This document shows positions 1 through 10,491 of a stretch of DNA of 64,000 nt, piece after piece. Source of the stretch: Candidatus Neomarinimicrobiota bacterium (GTDB lineage: Bacteria; Fidelibacterota; UBA2242; B5-G15). The notes below the pieces were generated by a model that saw only the letters and a list, made by a program, of their open reading frames with translations, did no database searches and had not been told where the DNA came from. Position 1 is the first letter of the stretch; the number at the start of each line of letters is the position of its first letter. The stretch spans positions 124,001 to 188,000 of the forward strand of contig JACDNV010000002.1 in assembly GCA_017656425.1 (NCBI GenBank), written 5' to 3'. A program made the translations under genes and the position numbers.

Positions 1-1
1 G

Positions 2-403
2 ATAGGTTATCCAAGCGGCTTCAAATTAGTTACGAAAGGTATAATTGGTTCAATAAAAAGTGATAAAAGTGGTGAGATTATAGTAGATGCACCATTTAAT
101 CGTGGTGCAAGCGGCTCTATTGTACTTGCTATTAACAGCATAACCTCAGTGGTGGAAATTGTAGGGATTGCAAGATCATCAGCTGCAGATTTCCTTCAGT
201 ATCTTGCACCTGAAAGAGGTTCTGGGTTTGAGAGTGCTGAGAGCCTAACACCATATCGAGGTGAAATATATATATCGAGATATTCGTCAATAAAATATGG
301 TATTACTCAGGTTGTCCCTATAAATGCTATTAGGAATTATATTAGAAATAATCGATCTCTATTTAATAAATATCGAATTAATATAGATAATATTAAAATG
401 TAA
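2..403 (+). CDS. Trypsin-like serine protease, C-terminal part (5' end outside window)
   Basis: The reading frame is open from the window edge to the TAA at 401-403. It begins with IGYPSGFKLVTKGIIGS and continues to DAPFNRGASGSIV, which matches the last strands of HtrA/S1C trypsin-like proteases: the G-P-G loop, the VT-GI strand and the GxSG nucleophile loop. The catalytic Ser is in GASGS. The chain then runs about 85 residues and ends soon after YGITQVVPINAIRNYI, which resembles the end of the protease domain, so no PDZ domain follows. The His and Asp of the triad would lie upstream and cannot be seen. HtrA-type proteases usually degrade damaged exported proteins; that role is inferred here, as is export. 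The family assignment is fairly sure. Confidence 0.72.
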   Translation: MGYPSGFKLVTKGIIGSIKSDKSGEIIVDAPFNRGASGSIVLAINSITSVVEIVGIARSSAADFLQYLAPERGSGFESAESLTPYRGEIYISRYSSIKYGITQVVPINAIRNYIRNNRSLFNKYRINIDNIKM

Positions 404-490
404 ATAATATCGGATTGCATTTTGATGTAAAAGATAAATTCGTTATGTGGTAAATTTAGTGAATTCTATAAACTGTAAATGATATTTGTA

Positions 491-496
491 TATAAT
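491..496 (+). promoter_or_regulatory. Possible -10 box for the gap operon
   Basis: TATAAT lies 65 bases before the GAPDH start, in an AT-rich 157-base gap. No good -35 box is visible at 17 bases. Just downstream an A/T-only inverted repeat (ATAGTT/AACTAT, about 495-512) could be a weak terminator of the upstream protease or chance. Because the gap is so AT-rich, this match is weak evidence. Confidence 0.25.
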
Positions 497-548
497 AGTT
501 AAAAAAACTATATTTTGTGCTTTAATTGATAGTTTAAGATACAAATAG

Positions 549-1568
<1,020 letters not shown>

Positions 1569-1584
1569 TCGGACACTATCAATA

Positions 1585-3699
1585 TTGAAGACAATAAATT
1601 TTATATTTGGAGTACACAATCATCAGCCGGTAGGTAACTTCGAATATGTATTCGAGGATGCCTACCGGCAATGTTATCTTCCATTCATAGAAACTCTTGA
1701 GGAGTTTCCTGAAATACATATAAGTCTTCATTATAGTGGTTGTTTACTTGAATGGATTGAAGAACGGCATCCTGAATTCATAGATAAAATAGTTTCCGTT
1801 GTTTCAAGGGGTAATGTGGAGATATTATCGGGTGGCTTCTATGAGCCAATCCTCGCGATGATCCCTGAGAGTGATATAGTTGGTCAGATTTTAATGCTAA
1901 ATAAATATATCAAAAGTAGGTTTAAATATATACCTGAAGGGTTATGGCTTACCGAAAGAGTCTGGGAGCCTCATCTTGCAAAACCTATATCAGAATCCGG
2001 GATTAAATATATTGCAGTAGATGATTATCATTTTATAAGTAATGGGTATAACAAAGAGAAATTAACAGGTTATTTTCTTACCGAGCATCAGGGTAGAAAG
2101 CTGGGTATATTTCCAATTAGTCAGGATTTGAGGTATGCTATTCCTTTCAAAGAGCCTGAGTATACTATTGAATATCTGAGAAAATATGCTACAGAAGATG
2201 GAAATAATGCGATAGTAATGGCTGATGATGGAGAAAAGTTTGGAGTCTGGCCAGGTACTTATCAAACCTCTTATGAGGAGAAATGGTTAAGAAGATTTTT
2301 CCAAGCTATAATAGATAACACTGATTGGTTAAAAACTAAAACGTTCTCAGAATATTTTAATAATTATCCACCAAAGGGCAGAGTGTATTTACCAACAGCA
2401 TCATATTTTGAAATGAGTGAATGGTCACTGACATGGGAAGCCGGAGAAAAATTTGGGGATTTGATCGAAGAATTTAAAAATAATGGTCGCTTTGAAGAAT
2501 TAGTTCCATTTTTAAAGGGTGGTATGTGGAGAAATTTTCTTTCAAAATATGCTGAATCAAACTGGATGCAAAAGAAATTATTTTATTTATCGAATAATAT
2601 ACAGGAATGTATGAATAAAAAAAATTCTAAATATAGAGCCAGTAAGCTAAGAGAGGCAAGAAAGCACCTCTGGAGAGGAATGTGTAACTGTGCTTACTGG
2701 CATGGTATATTCGGAGGTTTATATTTACCCCATCTAAGAGATGCTATTTATAGAGAGTTACTAACATGTGAGAAACTGCTTGTCAATTTAGATCAGGATA
2801 ATGTTGGTAAATTTAAATCAATCGATATAGACTGTGATGGTTTTGATGAAATTTTATTTAATAATGGGAAATTATCCCTGGCTTTTTCACCTGCAAAGGG
2901 GGGAATAATTGAAGAGTTTTCTATTTTAGATAAAAAGATAAACCTCCTTAACACTATGTCAAGATATCGGGAAGCATACCATAGTAAATTGAGAAAAGCC
3001 AAGTTAGTAGAAGAGAGTGAAATTAAAGGAAGCATACATGATATGGTTGTGTCAAAAGAGAAGAACATTGATAAATATTTGTCTTATGATAAATACTTAC
3101 GTAAAATCTTAATAGACCATTTTATAAAACCAGATGTAAATATTGAGGATTTTACCAGGGGTAGTTATTACGAGGATAGTAGTTTTATAAATGGGAGATT
3201 CGATGCTGTTTGTAAGGGCTCAACTATTACGATGGTTTGCAATGGGTTGGTAAATAGGAAAAAATTCAGGATAAAAAAGATAATTACAATAGGTACTGAT
3301 AATATAAAGATATGTTATGATCTAAAAAATATAGATGATAGCGAAAACAGCTTTAAATTTGGACCTGAGTTTAATTTTGCTATGTCAAGAAAAACTGGCG
3401 ATGTGTATTACGTGACAAAAGACGGACAGGTAGATAAAGTAGGGTTGAATTTTCAAGGGATTAAAGAACAGCTTAGGAAAGTTTCAATCATTGATGAAGA
3501 GAGAAAGTTTTCTATACATTTGAGTGTGGAAAATTCCATGGAGTTCTGGATATTTCCTGTTGAAACCGTTTCAATTTCAGAATCGGGATTTGAAAGGATA
3601 TATCAAAGCTCTGCAGTTATTCCATGGATAGAAATGAATTTGGAACCTAATGAAAAAACAAGAATAATCTACGAACTCTCAATTTTTAACCTTCCTTAG
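1585..3699 (+). CDS. GH57 4-alpha-glucanotransferase / alpha-amylase
   Basis: A 704-residue glycoside hydrolase family 57 enzyme of the Thermococcus 4-alpha-glucanotransferase / Dictyoglomus AmyA type, acting on alpha-1,4-glucans by a retaining mechanism. The N-terminal GVHNHQPVGNF is the first conserved GH57 region. The nucleophile is Glu124 in GLWLTERVWEP, and the acid/base is Asp214 in MADDGEKFG. These fall almost exactly where they do in the T. litoralis enzyme (123 and 214). The C-terminal half (about 400-704) is the beta-rich DUF1925/DUF1926-type region. No signal peptide is seen, so it is probably cytosolic. The start is TTG (1585) with no clear ribosome binding site, 16 bases after gap, so translation is probably coupled. 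Whether it mainly transfers or hydrolyses cannot be told from sequence. Confidence 0.9.
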   Translation: MKTINFIFGVHNHQPVGNFEYVFEDAYRQCYLPFIETLEEFPEIHISLHYSGCLLEWIEERHPEFIDKIVSVVSRGNVEILSGGFYEPILAMIPESDIVGQILMLNKYIKSRFKYIPEGLWLTERVWEPHLAKPISESGIKYIAVDDYHFISNGYNKEKLTGYFLTEHQGRKLGIFPISQDLRYAIPFKEPEYTIEYLRKYATEDGNNAIVMADDGEKFGVWPGTYQTSYEEKWLRRFFQAIIDNTDWLKTKTFSEYFNNYPPKGRVYLPTASYFEMSEWSLTWEAGEKFGDLIEEFKNNGRFEELVPFLKGGMWRNFLSKYAESNWMQKKLFYLSNNIQECMNKKNSKYRASKLREARKHLWRGMCNCAYWHGIFGGLYLPHLRDAIYRELLTCEKLLVNLDQDNVGKFKSIDIDCDGFDEILFNNGKLSLAFSPAKGGIIEEFSILDKKINLLNTMSRYREAYHSKLRKAKLVEESEIKGSIHDMVVSKEKNIDKYLSYDKYLRKILIDHFIKPDVNIEDFTRGSYYEDSSFINGRFDAVCKGSTITMVCNGLVNRKKFRIKKIITIGTDNIKICYDLKNIDDSENSFKFGPEFNFAMSRKTGDVYYVTKDGQVDKVGLNFQGIKEQLRKVSIIDEERKFSIHLSVENSMEFWIFPVETVSISESGFERIYQSSAVIPWIEMNLEPNEKTRIIYELSIFNLP

Positions 3700-3757
3700 T
3701 TGATTTAGTAGAGTTAAATTATAGCAAAACGCTAATTTTTAAGTCGAGGGGATAGAG

Positions 3758-5464
3758 ATGAAGGGGTACTTAGCTTTTGTTTTACACAGTCATATACCAT
3801 ATGTGATAAATCACGGAGAATGGCCACATGGTACAGATTGGCTGTATGAAGCAACCTGCGAAACATACATTCCACTTTTAAATGAATTCAACAATCTAAT
3901 TTCAGAGGGGATTAAGCCTAATATCACTATAGGGATTACCCCAATACTTGCTGAACAGTTGGCTTCAGAGAAATTTAAAGGAGGTCTTGTAAGATATATT
4001 AAAAAAAGGATAGAAATCTCAGAGCAAAATAAGGAGGAATTCTCTCGGACAGGAAGAAAACTTATGGCTCAGATAGCTCAGATGTGGTATGATTTTTATA
4101 CAACAGAGCTTGAGGAGTTTGAACAGATTTATAAGAGGGACCTAATTTCTGCGTTTAGAAGCCTTCAGGATGAAGGATATATAGAAATTATTACTTGTAC
4201 TGCTACTCATGGCTATATTCCACTTTTAGGCGCTGAGGAAGCAGTCGATGCACAAATTAGAATAGGTGTTGAAACTTATAAAAAACATTTTGGGAAAGAT
4301 CCTATTGGTATATGGTTGCCGGAGTGTGCATATAGGCCAAGTTATCGTTGGAAGTCACCTATAAAAGGTTACGAAAAGGAATTTGATAGAAAAGGTGTAG
4401 AAGAATTTTTATATAAATACGGTATTAAGTATTTTATTGCTGACAAAGCTCTGATTATGGGGGGTGAGACTAAAGGTGTTTATATCGATAGATTTGAGGC
4501 ATTAAAGCATTTATGGAGTCAATTTAGATCACAATATCATGAAGTTGCTGAGGAAAGGACAATATTTGAGAACTATTTTGTTTCAAGTACTGGTACAGAA
4601 AGAGGTGTTGTTGTCTACGGAAGACACGAAGAGTCTAGCATGCAAGTATGGAGTGGAAAGTGGGGATATCCTGGCGATGGTCGATATCTAGAATTCCATA
4701 AGAAGCATTTTCCTGGTGGTCTGAGATACTGGAAAGTAACAAGTAATGAATCTGATCTTGCCGATAAGATGGAATATTATCCGCCTGATGTAGAAGACGC
4801 TCTTGAGAGTCATTCTGATCATTTTGTAAGTCTTGTAGAGAAATATCTAAGTGAATATAATACAAGCTCTGGGAGAACCGGCGTAATGGTATGCCCATTT
4901 GACGCAGAATTATTTGGTCATTGGTGGTTTGAAGGCATAAGATGGCTCGGTAAGGTATTAAAAAAGTTGAATAAGAAGAGAGATTATAAAGCTATTACAC
5001 TGGCAGAGCATTTAGAAAAAAATCCTCCTCAAAAAGTTGTTTCGTTACCAGAAGGGTCATGGGGTCAGGGGAGATTTCATTATATATGGCTTAATGAGTG
5101 GACGGAATGGACATGGAAAAAAATATATAAAGCTGAGGATTTGATTATTTCTCTGGCTGATGAGTTTAAAGGTACTAAAGATAAAACTCTTACAAGAATT
5201 TTAAACCAGATGACACGGGAACTATTGCTACTTGAGAGTTCAGACTGGCAGTTTTTAATTAGTACATGGAGTGCACGTGATTATGCTGAGAATCGAGTAG
5301 CGTACCATGCGGAGTGTATTAGGAGATTGAAAGGTATTCTTGATAATTATAGAAAGAATGGTAAGTTGTCAGAGCAGGAAGAAAGATATTTGAAGACGGT
5401 TGAGAAGAATGATTTTGTTTTTGAGAATATAGATTTTGAATATTGGTGTGGTTTGATTGAATGA
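3758..5464 (+). CDS. GH57 1,4-alpha-glucan branching enzyme
   Basis: A 568-residue GH57 protein of the DUF1957 / Thermus-Thermococcus branching-enzyme group, which makes alpha-1,6 branches in glycogen. It starts with GYLAFVLHSHIPYV, the HxH region. The nucleophile is Glu189 in GIWLPECAYRP, and the acid/base is Asp382 in CPFDAELFGHWW. The C-terminal helical part, with W-rich segments around residues 430-500, matches the branching-enzyme type rather than amylases. Its ATG at 3758 has a GAGGGGATAGAG ribosome binding site. The stop overlaps the glgA start by 4 bases (ATGA), so the two are translationally coupled, which supports a role in glycogen synthesis. Confidence 0.92.
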   Translation: MKGYLAFVLHSHIPYVINHGEWPHGTDWLYEATCETYIPLLNEFNNLISEGIKPNITIGITPILAEQLASEKFKGGLVRYIKKRIEISEQNKEEFSRTGRKLMAQIAQMWYDFYTTELEEFEQIYKRDLISAFRSLQDEGYIEIITCTATHGYIPLLGAEEAVDAQIRIGVETYKKHFGKDPIGIWLPECAYRPSYRWKSPIKGYEKEFDRKGVEEFLYKYGIKYFIADKALIMGGETKGVYIDRFEALKHLWSQFRSQYHEVAEERTIFENYFVSSTGTERGVVVYGRHEESSMQVWSGKWGYPGDGRYLEFHKKHFPGGLRYWKVTSNESDLADKMEYYPPDVEDALESHSDHFVSLVEKYLSEYNTSSGRTGVMVCPFDAELFGHWWFEGIRWLGKVLKKLNKKRDYKAITLAEHLEKNPPQKVVSLPEGSWGQGRFHYIWLNEWTEWTWKKIYKAEDLIISLADEFKGTKDKTLTRILNQMTRELLLLESSDWQFLISTWSARDYAENRVAYHAECIRRLKGILDNYRKNGKLSEQEERYLKTVEKNDFVFENIDFEYWCGLIE

Positions 5465-6909
5465 AAATTATTCATATTGCTGCAGAAGTTGCTCCCTTTT
5501 CTAAGGTTGGTGGGCTCGGAGATGTATTAGGATCATTACCAAAGGCACAGAATCGATTAGGAAATATAGTTTATATCATCACTCCATTATATGGTTTTAT
5601 ATTAAAAAACAAATATAAGCTTAATGATATAAATCTGGATTCATATGTCACGTTAGGAGATGAAAAATATACCTTTAAAGTTTTTGAATATAAATGTAAC
5701 GAAAAATATTTGATTTTTTTTATTTACAATGAGAACTTGCTTAATAGTGGTGGGGTTTATACAGAATTGGATGGATCTCCTCTTAAAAATTATACCCGCA
5801 GATTTGTATTTTTCCAAAAAGCAGCGATTGAATTTATAAATGGATATTTAAAGGATGTAGATATTATACATTGTCACGATAACCATGTCGCATTATTGCC
5901 TTTATATAAAAAACTAAAATGTGGTCATTTAAAAGCAAAAACTGTGTTTACAATTCATAATATAGGATATCAGGGAATAACGGATATTGGAAATAAAGAG
6001 ATATTCGATTTACCTGATGTATACTTTGAGGAAAATGGAGATTTATACTGGGGAGGTAAAATTAATCCGATGAAAACCGCAGTTATACATTCAGATTTGA
6101 TCACTACTGTAAGTCCAACTCATGCAAGAGAAATTATGTTAAGTGATGAGATCAGTAGCGGAATGAGAGAAATATTTGTTAAACATAAAAAAAATTTGTA
6201 TGGTGTGTTAAATGGTGTAGATTATGAGGAATGGAATCCTGCGAGAGATAATTTTATTTATTATAAGTATTCTATTAATGAGATAGGATTTAAAAATAAG
6301 AATAAAGAACAATTTTTGTCTGAGTTTGGGTTCGAAAAGGCTTTAATAAATAGACCTCTTTTTGGCATTGTATCTCGTCTTGTGTTGCAAAAGGGTATAG
6401 ATATTCTTATAAAAGCAATGCCAGTTGTTTTTGAATCTGGCTGTGGTATGGCGCTACTTGGTCAGGGTGATCAGAGTTATGAGGCTGAAATTAAGCTTTG
6501 CACTGAAAAGTATATGGGAAGGTTTTATTGCGAGTTCGGTTTTAATAATGAACTTGCACATAAAATTTATGCATCGTGTGATTATTTTTTGGTGCCATCC
6601 TTGTATGAACCATGTGGTATAACCCAGATGATAAGTATGAAGTATGGGACAATTCCAATAGTGAGAAAGACAGGTGGTCTGGCAGATACAGTATTGGATA
6701 TTAATAACAAAAATGGCACAGGGATTGTCTTTAGAGAATATACTGAGAAAGCGCTTATACAAGCGATTAAAAGGGCTATTGATCTTTATAAAAATAAAGA
6801 GTTGCTAATAGACGTTTCGAAAAGAGCTATGAGAAAAAATTTTTCCTGGGAAAGAGCTGCGAAAAGGTACATTGCTCTTTATTATAAGTGTCTCAGCGGA
6901 TATCATTAA
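5461..6909 (+). CDS. glgA: Glycogen synthase (ADP-glucose, GT5)
   Basis: Adds glucose from a nucleotide sugar to the non-reducing end of alpha-1,4-glucan. The 482 residues match the family. The N-terminal EVAPFSKVGGLGDVLGSLPKA carries the KVGGL donor-binding motif (Lys15). The C-terminal Rossmann domain has GIVSRLVLQKGID and SLYEPCGITQM with the conserved Glu. It overlaps the branching enzyme by 4 bases. No ADP-glucose pyrophosphorylase (glgC) or phosphorylase lies in the window, so the donor's source is unseen. Its 3' end overlaps the convergent tgt gene by 17 bases. Confidence 0.95.
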   Translation: MKIIHIAAEVAPFSKVGGLGDVLGSLPKAQNRLGNIVYIITPLYGFILKNKYKLNDINLDSYVTLGDEKYTFKVFEYKCNEKYLIFFIYNENLLNSGGVYTELDGSPLKNYTRRFVFFQKAAIEFINGYLKDVDIIHCHDNHVALLPLYKKLKCGHLKAKTVFTIHNIGYQGITDIGNKEIFDLPDVYFEENGDLYWGGKINPMKTAVIHSDLITTVSPTHAREIMLSDEISSGMREIFVKHKKNLYGVLNGVDYEEWNPARDNFIYYKYSINEIGFKNKNKEQFLSEFGFEKALINRPLFGIVSRLVLQKGIDILIKAMPVVFESGCGMALLGQGDQSYEAEIKLCTEKYMGRFYCEFGFNNELAHKIYASCDYFLVPSLYEPCGITQMISMKYGTIPIVRKTGGLADTVLDINNKNGTGIVFREYTEKALIQAIKRAIDLYKNKELLIDVSKRAMRKNFSWERAAKRYIALYYKCLSGYH

Positions 6910-8086
6910 TGTGTTTTTTCCTTCTCTCTTCCCTTCTTTTCTGATTTTCTAAATAGTGATCTTTTTCGACAGGATAATTTTTGAAGAAGTTTTTCTTCCA
7001 GCGATCAAATCTGTCTTCGAGTATTGCCTGCCTGGCTGATTTTGTCAGCTCAAGGAAATAATGTATATTGTGAATTGTGTTCAATCGTAGTCCAGTCATA
7101 TCTCCAATCATAAAAAGATGTCTCAAAAAAGCTTTAGAAAAATTTTTGCATGTATAGCATTTGCAATTGGGATCAGGAGGATTAAAGTCTTCTTTATATC
7201 GAGATTGCTTTAACACTACTCTACCGCTCTGTGTGTATAGTGTACCATTTCGAGCGTTTCTTGTTGGGAGTACACAATCAAAAATATCAATGCCCATATC
7301 AATCACTCTGACTATATCTTCTGGTTTACCAACTCCCATCAGGTATTTAGGTTTTGATTCAGGTAATAAAGGAGTGATTTTTTTGAGTAAATTAAACATG
7401 GTTTCCTTTGGTTCACCAACAGCAAGACCACCAATAGCGAAACCATCGAAGTCTATTTTAGTTAACTCTTCGATACTTCTCAGTCTTAAATCCTCATATA
7501 CACTTCCCTGAATTATACCAAAAATATATTGTTTATGATTATAAAGCGGTTCTGTTTTAATGAATTCCTCATAGGATCTTATTTCCCAGTTATAGGTTCT
7601 TTTCAGTGCTTTCTCTGCATACTCATAATCGCATGGATATGGTGTACACTCATCAAATGCCATTATAATGTCCGGACCAAGTTCCCTCTGAATTCTAATA
7701 GACTTTTCAGGACTAAAGATATGCTCTGATCCGTCTATATGTGAGCGAAATATAACCTCATTATCATTTATTTTGCTGAGATGCGATAGACTAAATACCT
7801 GGAAACCACCACTGTCTGTTAATATTGGTTTGTGCCAGGATATAAACCTATGCAATCCCTCTGCCTTTTTTATTATTTCAATGCCTGGCCTCAGGTATAG
7901 ATGATACGTATTCCCTAAAATGATTTGAGCATCTGCGTTTTCCAGCTCCACTGGCGTAAGTGTTTTTACCACACCATATGTACCAACTGGCATGAAGGTT
8001 GGAGTTTTTATTTCACCATGATCAGTAATTATTCTGCAGGCACGGGCTTTTGTATTTTTTGATTGTTTTTCTATAATGAATTCCAT
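6893..8086 (-). CDS. tgt: tRNA-guanine transglycosylase
   Basis: Exchanges G34 of GUN-anticodon tRNAs for preQ1 in queuosine synthesis. The 397-residue protein has the active-site Asp91 in LTDSGGFQVFSL and the nucleophile Asp270 in DIFDCVLPTRNARNG. The zinc site is Cys308, Cys310, Cys313 and His339 (CKCYTC and NTIHN). The ATG at 8086 shares one base with the radA stop (TAATG), so it is coupled to radA. It is convergent with glgA and their coding ends overlap by 17 bases. No other queuosine gene is in the window. Confidence 0.96.
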   Translation of the reverse strand: MEFIIEKQSKNTKARACRIITDHGEIKTPTFMPVGTYGVVKTLTPVELENADAQIILGNTYHLYLRPGIEIIKKAEGLHRFISWHKPILTDSGGFQVFSLSHLSKINDNEVIFRSHIDGSEHIFSPEKSIRIQRELGPDIIMAFDECTPYPCDYEYAEKALKRTYNWEIRSYEEFIKTEPLYNHKQYIFGIIQGSVYEDLRLRSIEELTKIDFDGFAIGGLAVGEPKETMFNLLKKITPLLPESKPKYLMGVGKPEDIVRVIDMGIDIFDCVLPTRNARNGTLYTQSGRVVLKQSRYKEDFNPPDPNCKCYTCKNFSKAFLRHLFMIGDMTGLRLNTIHNIHYFLELTKSARQAILEDRFDRWKKNFFKNYPVEKDHYLENQKRREERRKKHINDIR

Positions 8087-9435
8087 TAAGAAAATATATT
8101 TTGGATTAGTTCATTAATAGATTCAATTTTTATCAAAGTGATGTTTTTATCGGGTAATTTCAATTTTTTTGGTATATATATTCTTTTAAAACCGAGTCTG
8201 GCTGCTTCATTTATCCTCGTTTCCATATTTTTAACAGATCTTACTTCTCCTACAAGTCCTACTTCGCCAATGAAGACAGCTTCGGGATCAACCGGTTTAT
8301 CAAAGTAGCTTGATAGAATAGATGTCACAATTGCAAGATCACAAGCTGGGTCATCTATACGTAAACCACCGACGATATTGATGAATATATCTAATGCAGT
8401 AATTGGAATATTTGCCCTTTTTTCTATAACCGCGAGCAGCATGGTAAGTCTTCTGTAATCTACACCATTTGAATTTCTCTGGGGTGTTGGGTATATACTT
8501 TTCGCTATTAGTGCCTGTATTTCTATTAACAATGGGCGCATTCCTTCAATACTAACTGCAATTGTGGAGCCTGATGCATTTTTTCTTCTTTCGGAAATAA
8601 ATAAGAGCGATGGATCCTGAACCGGTATTAATCCGCCTTCCTTCATTTCAAATATACCAATTTCGCGGGTAGGTCCAAATCTATTTTTCAAACATCGGAT
8701 TATTCTAAAGAAATTGTTCTGATCACCCTCCATTAATATAACAGTATCCACAAGATGCTCCAATACTTTTGGACCGGCAATGATACCTTCTTTAGTTATG
8801 TGACCAATTAATATTGTCAAGAGTCCTTTTTCTTTTGTTACTTTTAATAATCGTGTTGTGCATTCTCTTGTCTGCAATACTCCCCCAGGTGAGCTCTCGA
8901 ATTCTTCAGAGTAAATAGTTTGGATGGAATCTATTATTACCATTTCCGGTTCTGTTAAATCAATTATATATAATATGTTATCAAGTAGATTTTCACCGGA
9001 TAAGTATAGGTTTTCATTTATGACATTTAGTCTTTCAGCCCTGATTTTTAACTGTTCTGGTGATTCTTCGCTTGAAATATATAATATTTTATAGGATTTA
9101 AGTGAGTCAGCAATCTGAAGGGCAAGGGTTGATTTACCTATACCTGGATTCCCTGAAAGAAGGGTTACAGATCCTTTCATAAAGCCACCGCCTATAACCC
9201 GGTCCAATTCGTTTATTCCGGTAGGTATATGTGATTGTTTGTCAGATGTAAGTTCGCTAATTTTATAATATTGGGGTGTTGACTTAAAAGATGTCCGAAT
9301 AGTTGATTTTGATGGTCCAACTTCCTCATTGACGGTATTCCAGGCTCCACACTCGGTGCATTTTCCAACCCACTTATGGAAAATTGCGCCACACTCAGAG
9401 CAGACAAATATTGTTTTTGATTTTTCTTTTTTCAT
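8086..9435 (-). CDS. radA: DNA repair protein RadA (Sms)
   Basis: A RecA-related ATPase that helps process branched recombination intermediates. The 449 residues hold, in order, a C4 zinc finger (Cys12, 15, 26, 29), a RecA-like ATPase core with Walker A GNPGIGKS at 95-102, the RadA-specific KNRFG motif, and the C-terminal Lon-protease-like domain. The Walker A has Asn where GDPGIGKS is usual. The start overlaps the EamA transporter stop by 4 bases, and the stop overlaps tgt by one base. The three genes form one tight operon. Confidence 0.96.
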   Translation of the reverse strand: MKKEKSKTIFVCSECGAIFHKWVGKCTECGAWNTVNEEVGPSKSTIRTSFKSTPQYYKISELTSDKQSHIPTGINELDRVIGGGFMKGSVTLLSGNPGIGKSTLALQIADSLKSYKILYISSEESPEQLKIRAERLNVINENLYLSGENLLDNILYIIDLTEPEMVIIDSIQTIYSEEFESSPGGVLQTRECTTRLLKVTKEKGLLTILIGHITKEGIIAGPKVLEHLVDTVILMEGDQNNFFRIIRCLKNRFGPTREIGIFEMKEGGLIPVQDPSLLFISERRKNASGSTIAVSIEGMRPLLIEIQALIAKSIYPTPQRNSNGVDYRRLTMLLAVIEKRANIPITALDIFINIVGGLRIDDPACDLAIVTSILSSYFDKPVDPEAVFIGEVGLVGEVRSVKNMETRINEAARLGFKRIYIPKKLKLPDKNITLIKIESINELIQNIFS

Positions 9436-10319
9436 TTTTTGTTTTGAATCAATATTAGTTTATATTTATCCCAATCATATAAGAATACACCCAAAAGGAT
9501 AATAATACCACCTAATATCTCTTTTACTGTAACACGCTCTTTGAGAAATGCCCAACCAACCATTGTTGCGAATATTGGTACTATGAGAGTTATAAAAGTA
9601 ACCTTAACTACATTTATTCTTTGTAGTAAGGTATAATAAATATAGAAGGCAATTGCTGAACCGAGAATTCCCAGATATATGATAGCTCCGAGATTTTTAA
9701 AATCCCAAACCATTTTGTCCCATTGATTTGATATAGTTGCCCCCATCAGGTGTATGAAGCCAGCAATTAACATTGCCATGCAGGTTAGTACAAGTGAATC
9801 ATAGTCATTGTGAATTTTTAAATAGACATTCGGCCAGGCAGAAGCAACTACACCGATAAGTATAATTAGGCTTCCAACAAGTAAATCTTTGCTGAAAATA
9901 AGAGATTGGTCTGATAATATAATGCTTGTACCTCCGATGGCAATAATAATAGATATAAATTTCCAGAAAGATAATTTGCCCCCTGGCAGTATGAAGTGAG
10001 AAAAAATACCGACGAAAAGGGGTAAGGTAGTCCATAATATTGAAGATAATCCACTTGGTATAAATTTGGTTCCATAATAGGTACAGTAGTAGCTAAAAGC
10101 CATTGTTATAAGACCAGAGACAAGGTATAGTTTAATTAATTGTGAATCGAATGGAATTTTTCGATTTTTTATTTTTATAATTACATATAAAAATAAGCCT
10201 GCGATTACAAACCTTAAACCCAGTCCCAGCATAATTGGAGTCTCTTCAACCCCAATCTTTATCATTGCCCATGTGGTGCTCCAGATGATGCATGTAATAA
10301 GAAATAGTAAAGTATTCAT
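9432..10319 (-). CDS. EamA/DMT-family transporter
   Basis: A 295-residue, very hydrophobic protein with about ten membrane segments arranged as two EamA repeats (about 1-135 and 150-285). It opens with LLFLITCIIWSTTWAMIKIG, typical of drug/metabolite transporters. The substrate cannot be predicted; family members export amino acids, nucleosides or other metabolites. The gene heads the radA-tgt operon and its stop overlaps radA by 4 bases (ATGA). Upstream 10320-10491 is AT-rich with no gene recognised. Confidence 0.88.
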   Translation of the reverse strand: MNTLLFLITCIIWSTTWAMIKIGVEETPIMLGLGLRFVIAGLFLYVIIKIKNRKIPFDSQLIKLYLVSGLITMAFSYYCTYYGTKFIPSGLSSILWTTLPLFVGIFSHFILPGGKLSFWKFISIIIAIGGTSIILSDQSLIFSKDLLVGSLIILIGVVASAWPNVYLKIHNDYDSLVLTCMAMLIAGFIHLMGATISNQWDKMVWDFKNLGAIIYLGILGSAIAFYIYYTLLQRINVVKVTFITLIVPIFATMVGWAFLKERVTVKEILGGIIILLGVFLYDWDKYKLILIQNKK

Positions 10320-10491
10320 AATTCAGTCGAGCAAATATTATTATAAAAAAATTATAAAAGCCACATTAAAAAATTAAAAAATATTTACTCTCCAACATTC
10401 TATTCAGTGTGATGGTAAATTGAGTACCATAATTAAGACATTTGATGAGAATGATAGATTATTTAAAATTTATAGGATGTGTCAGTTTAAT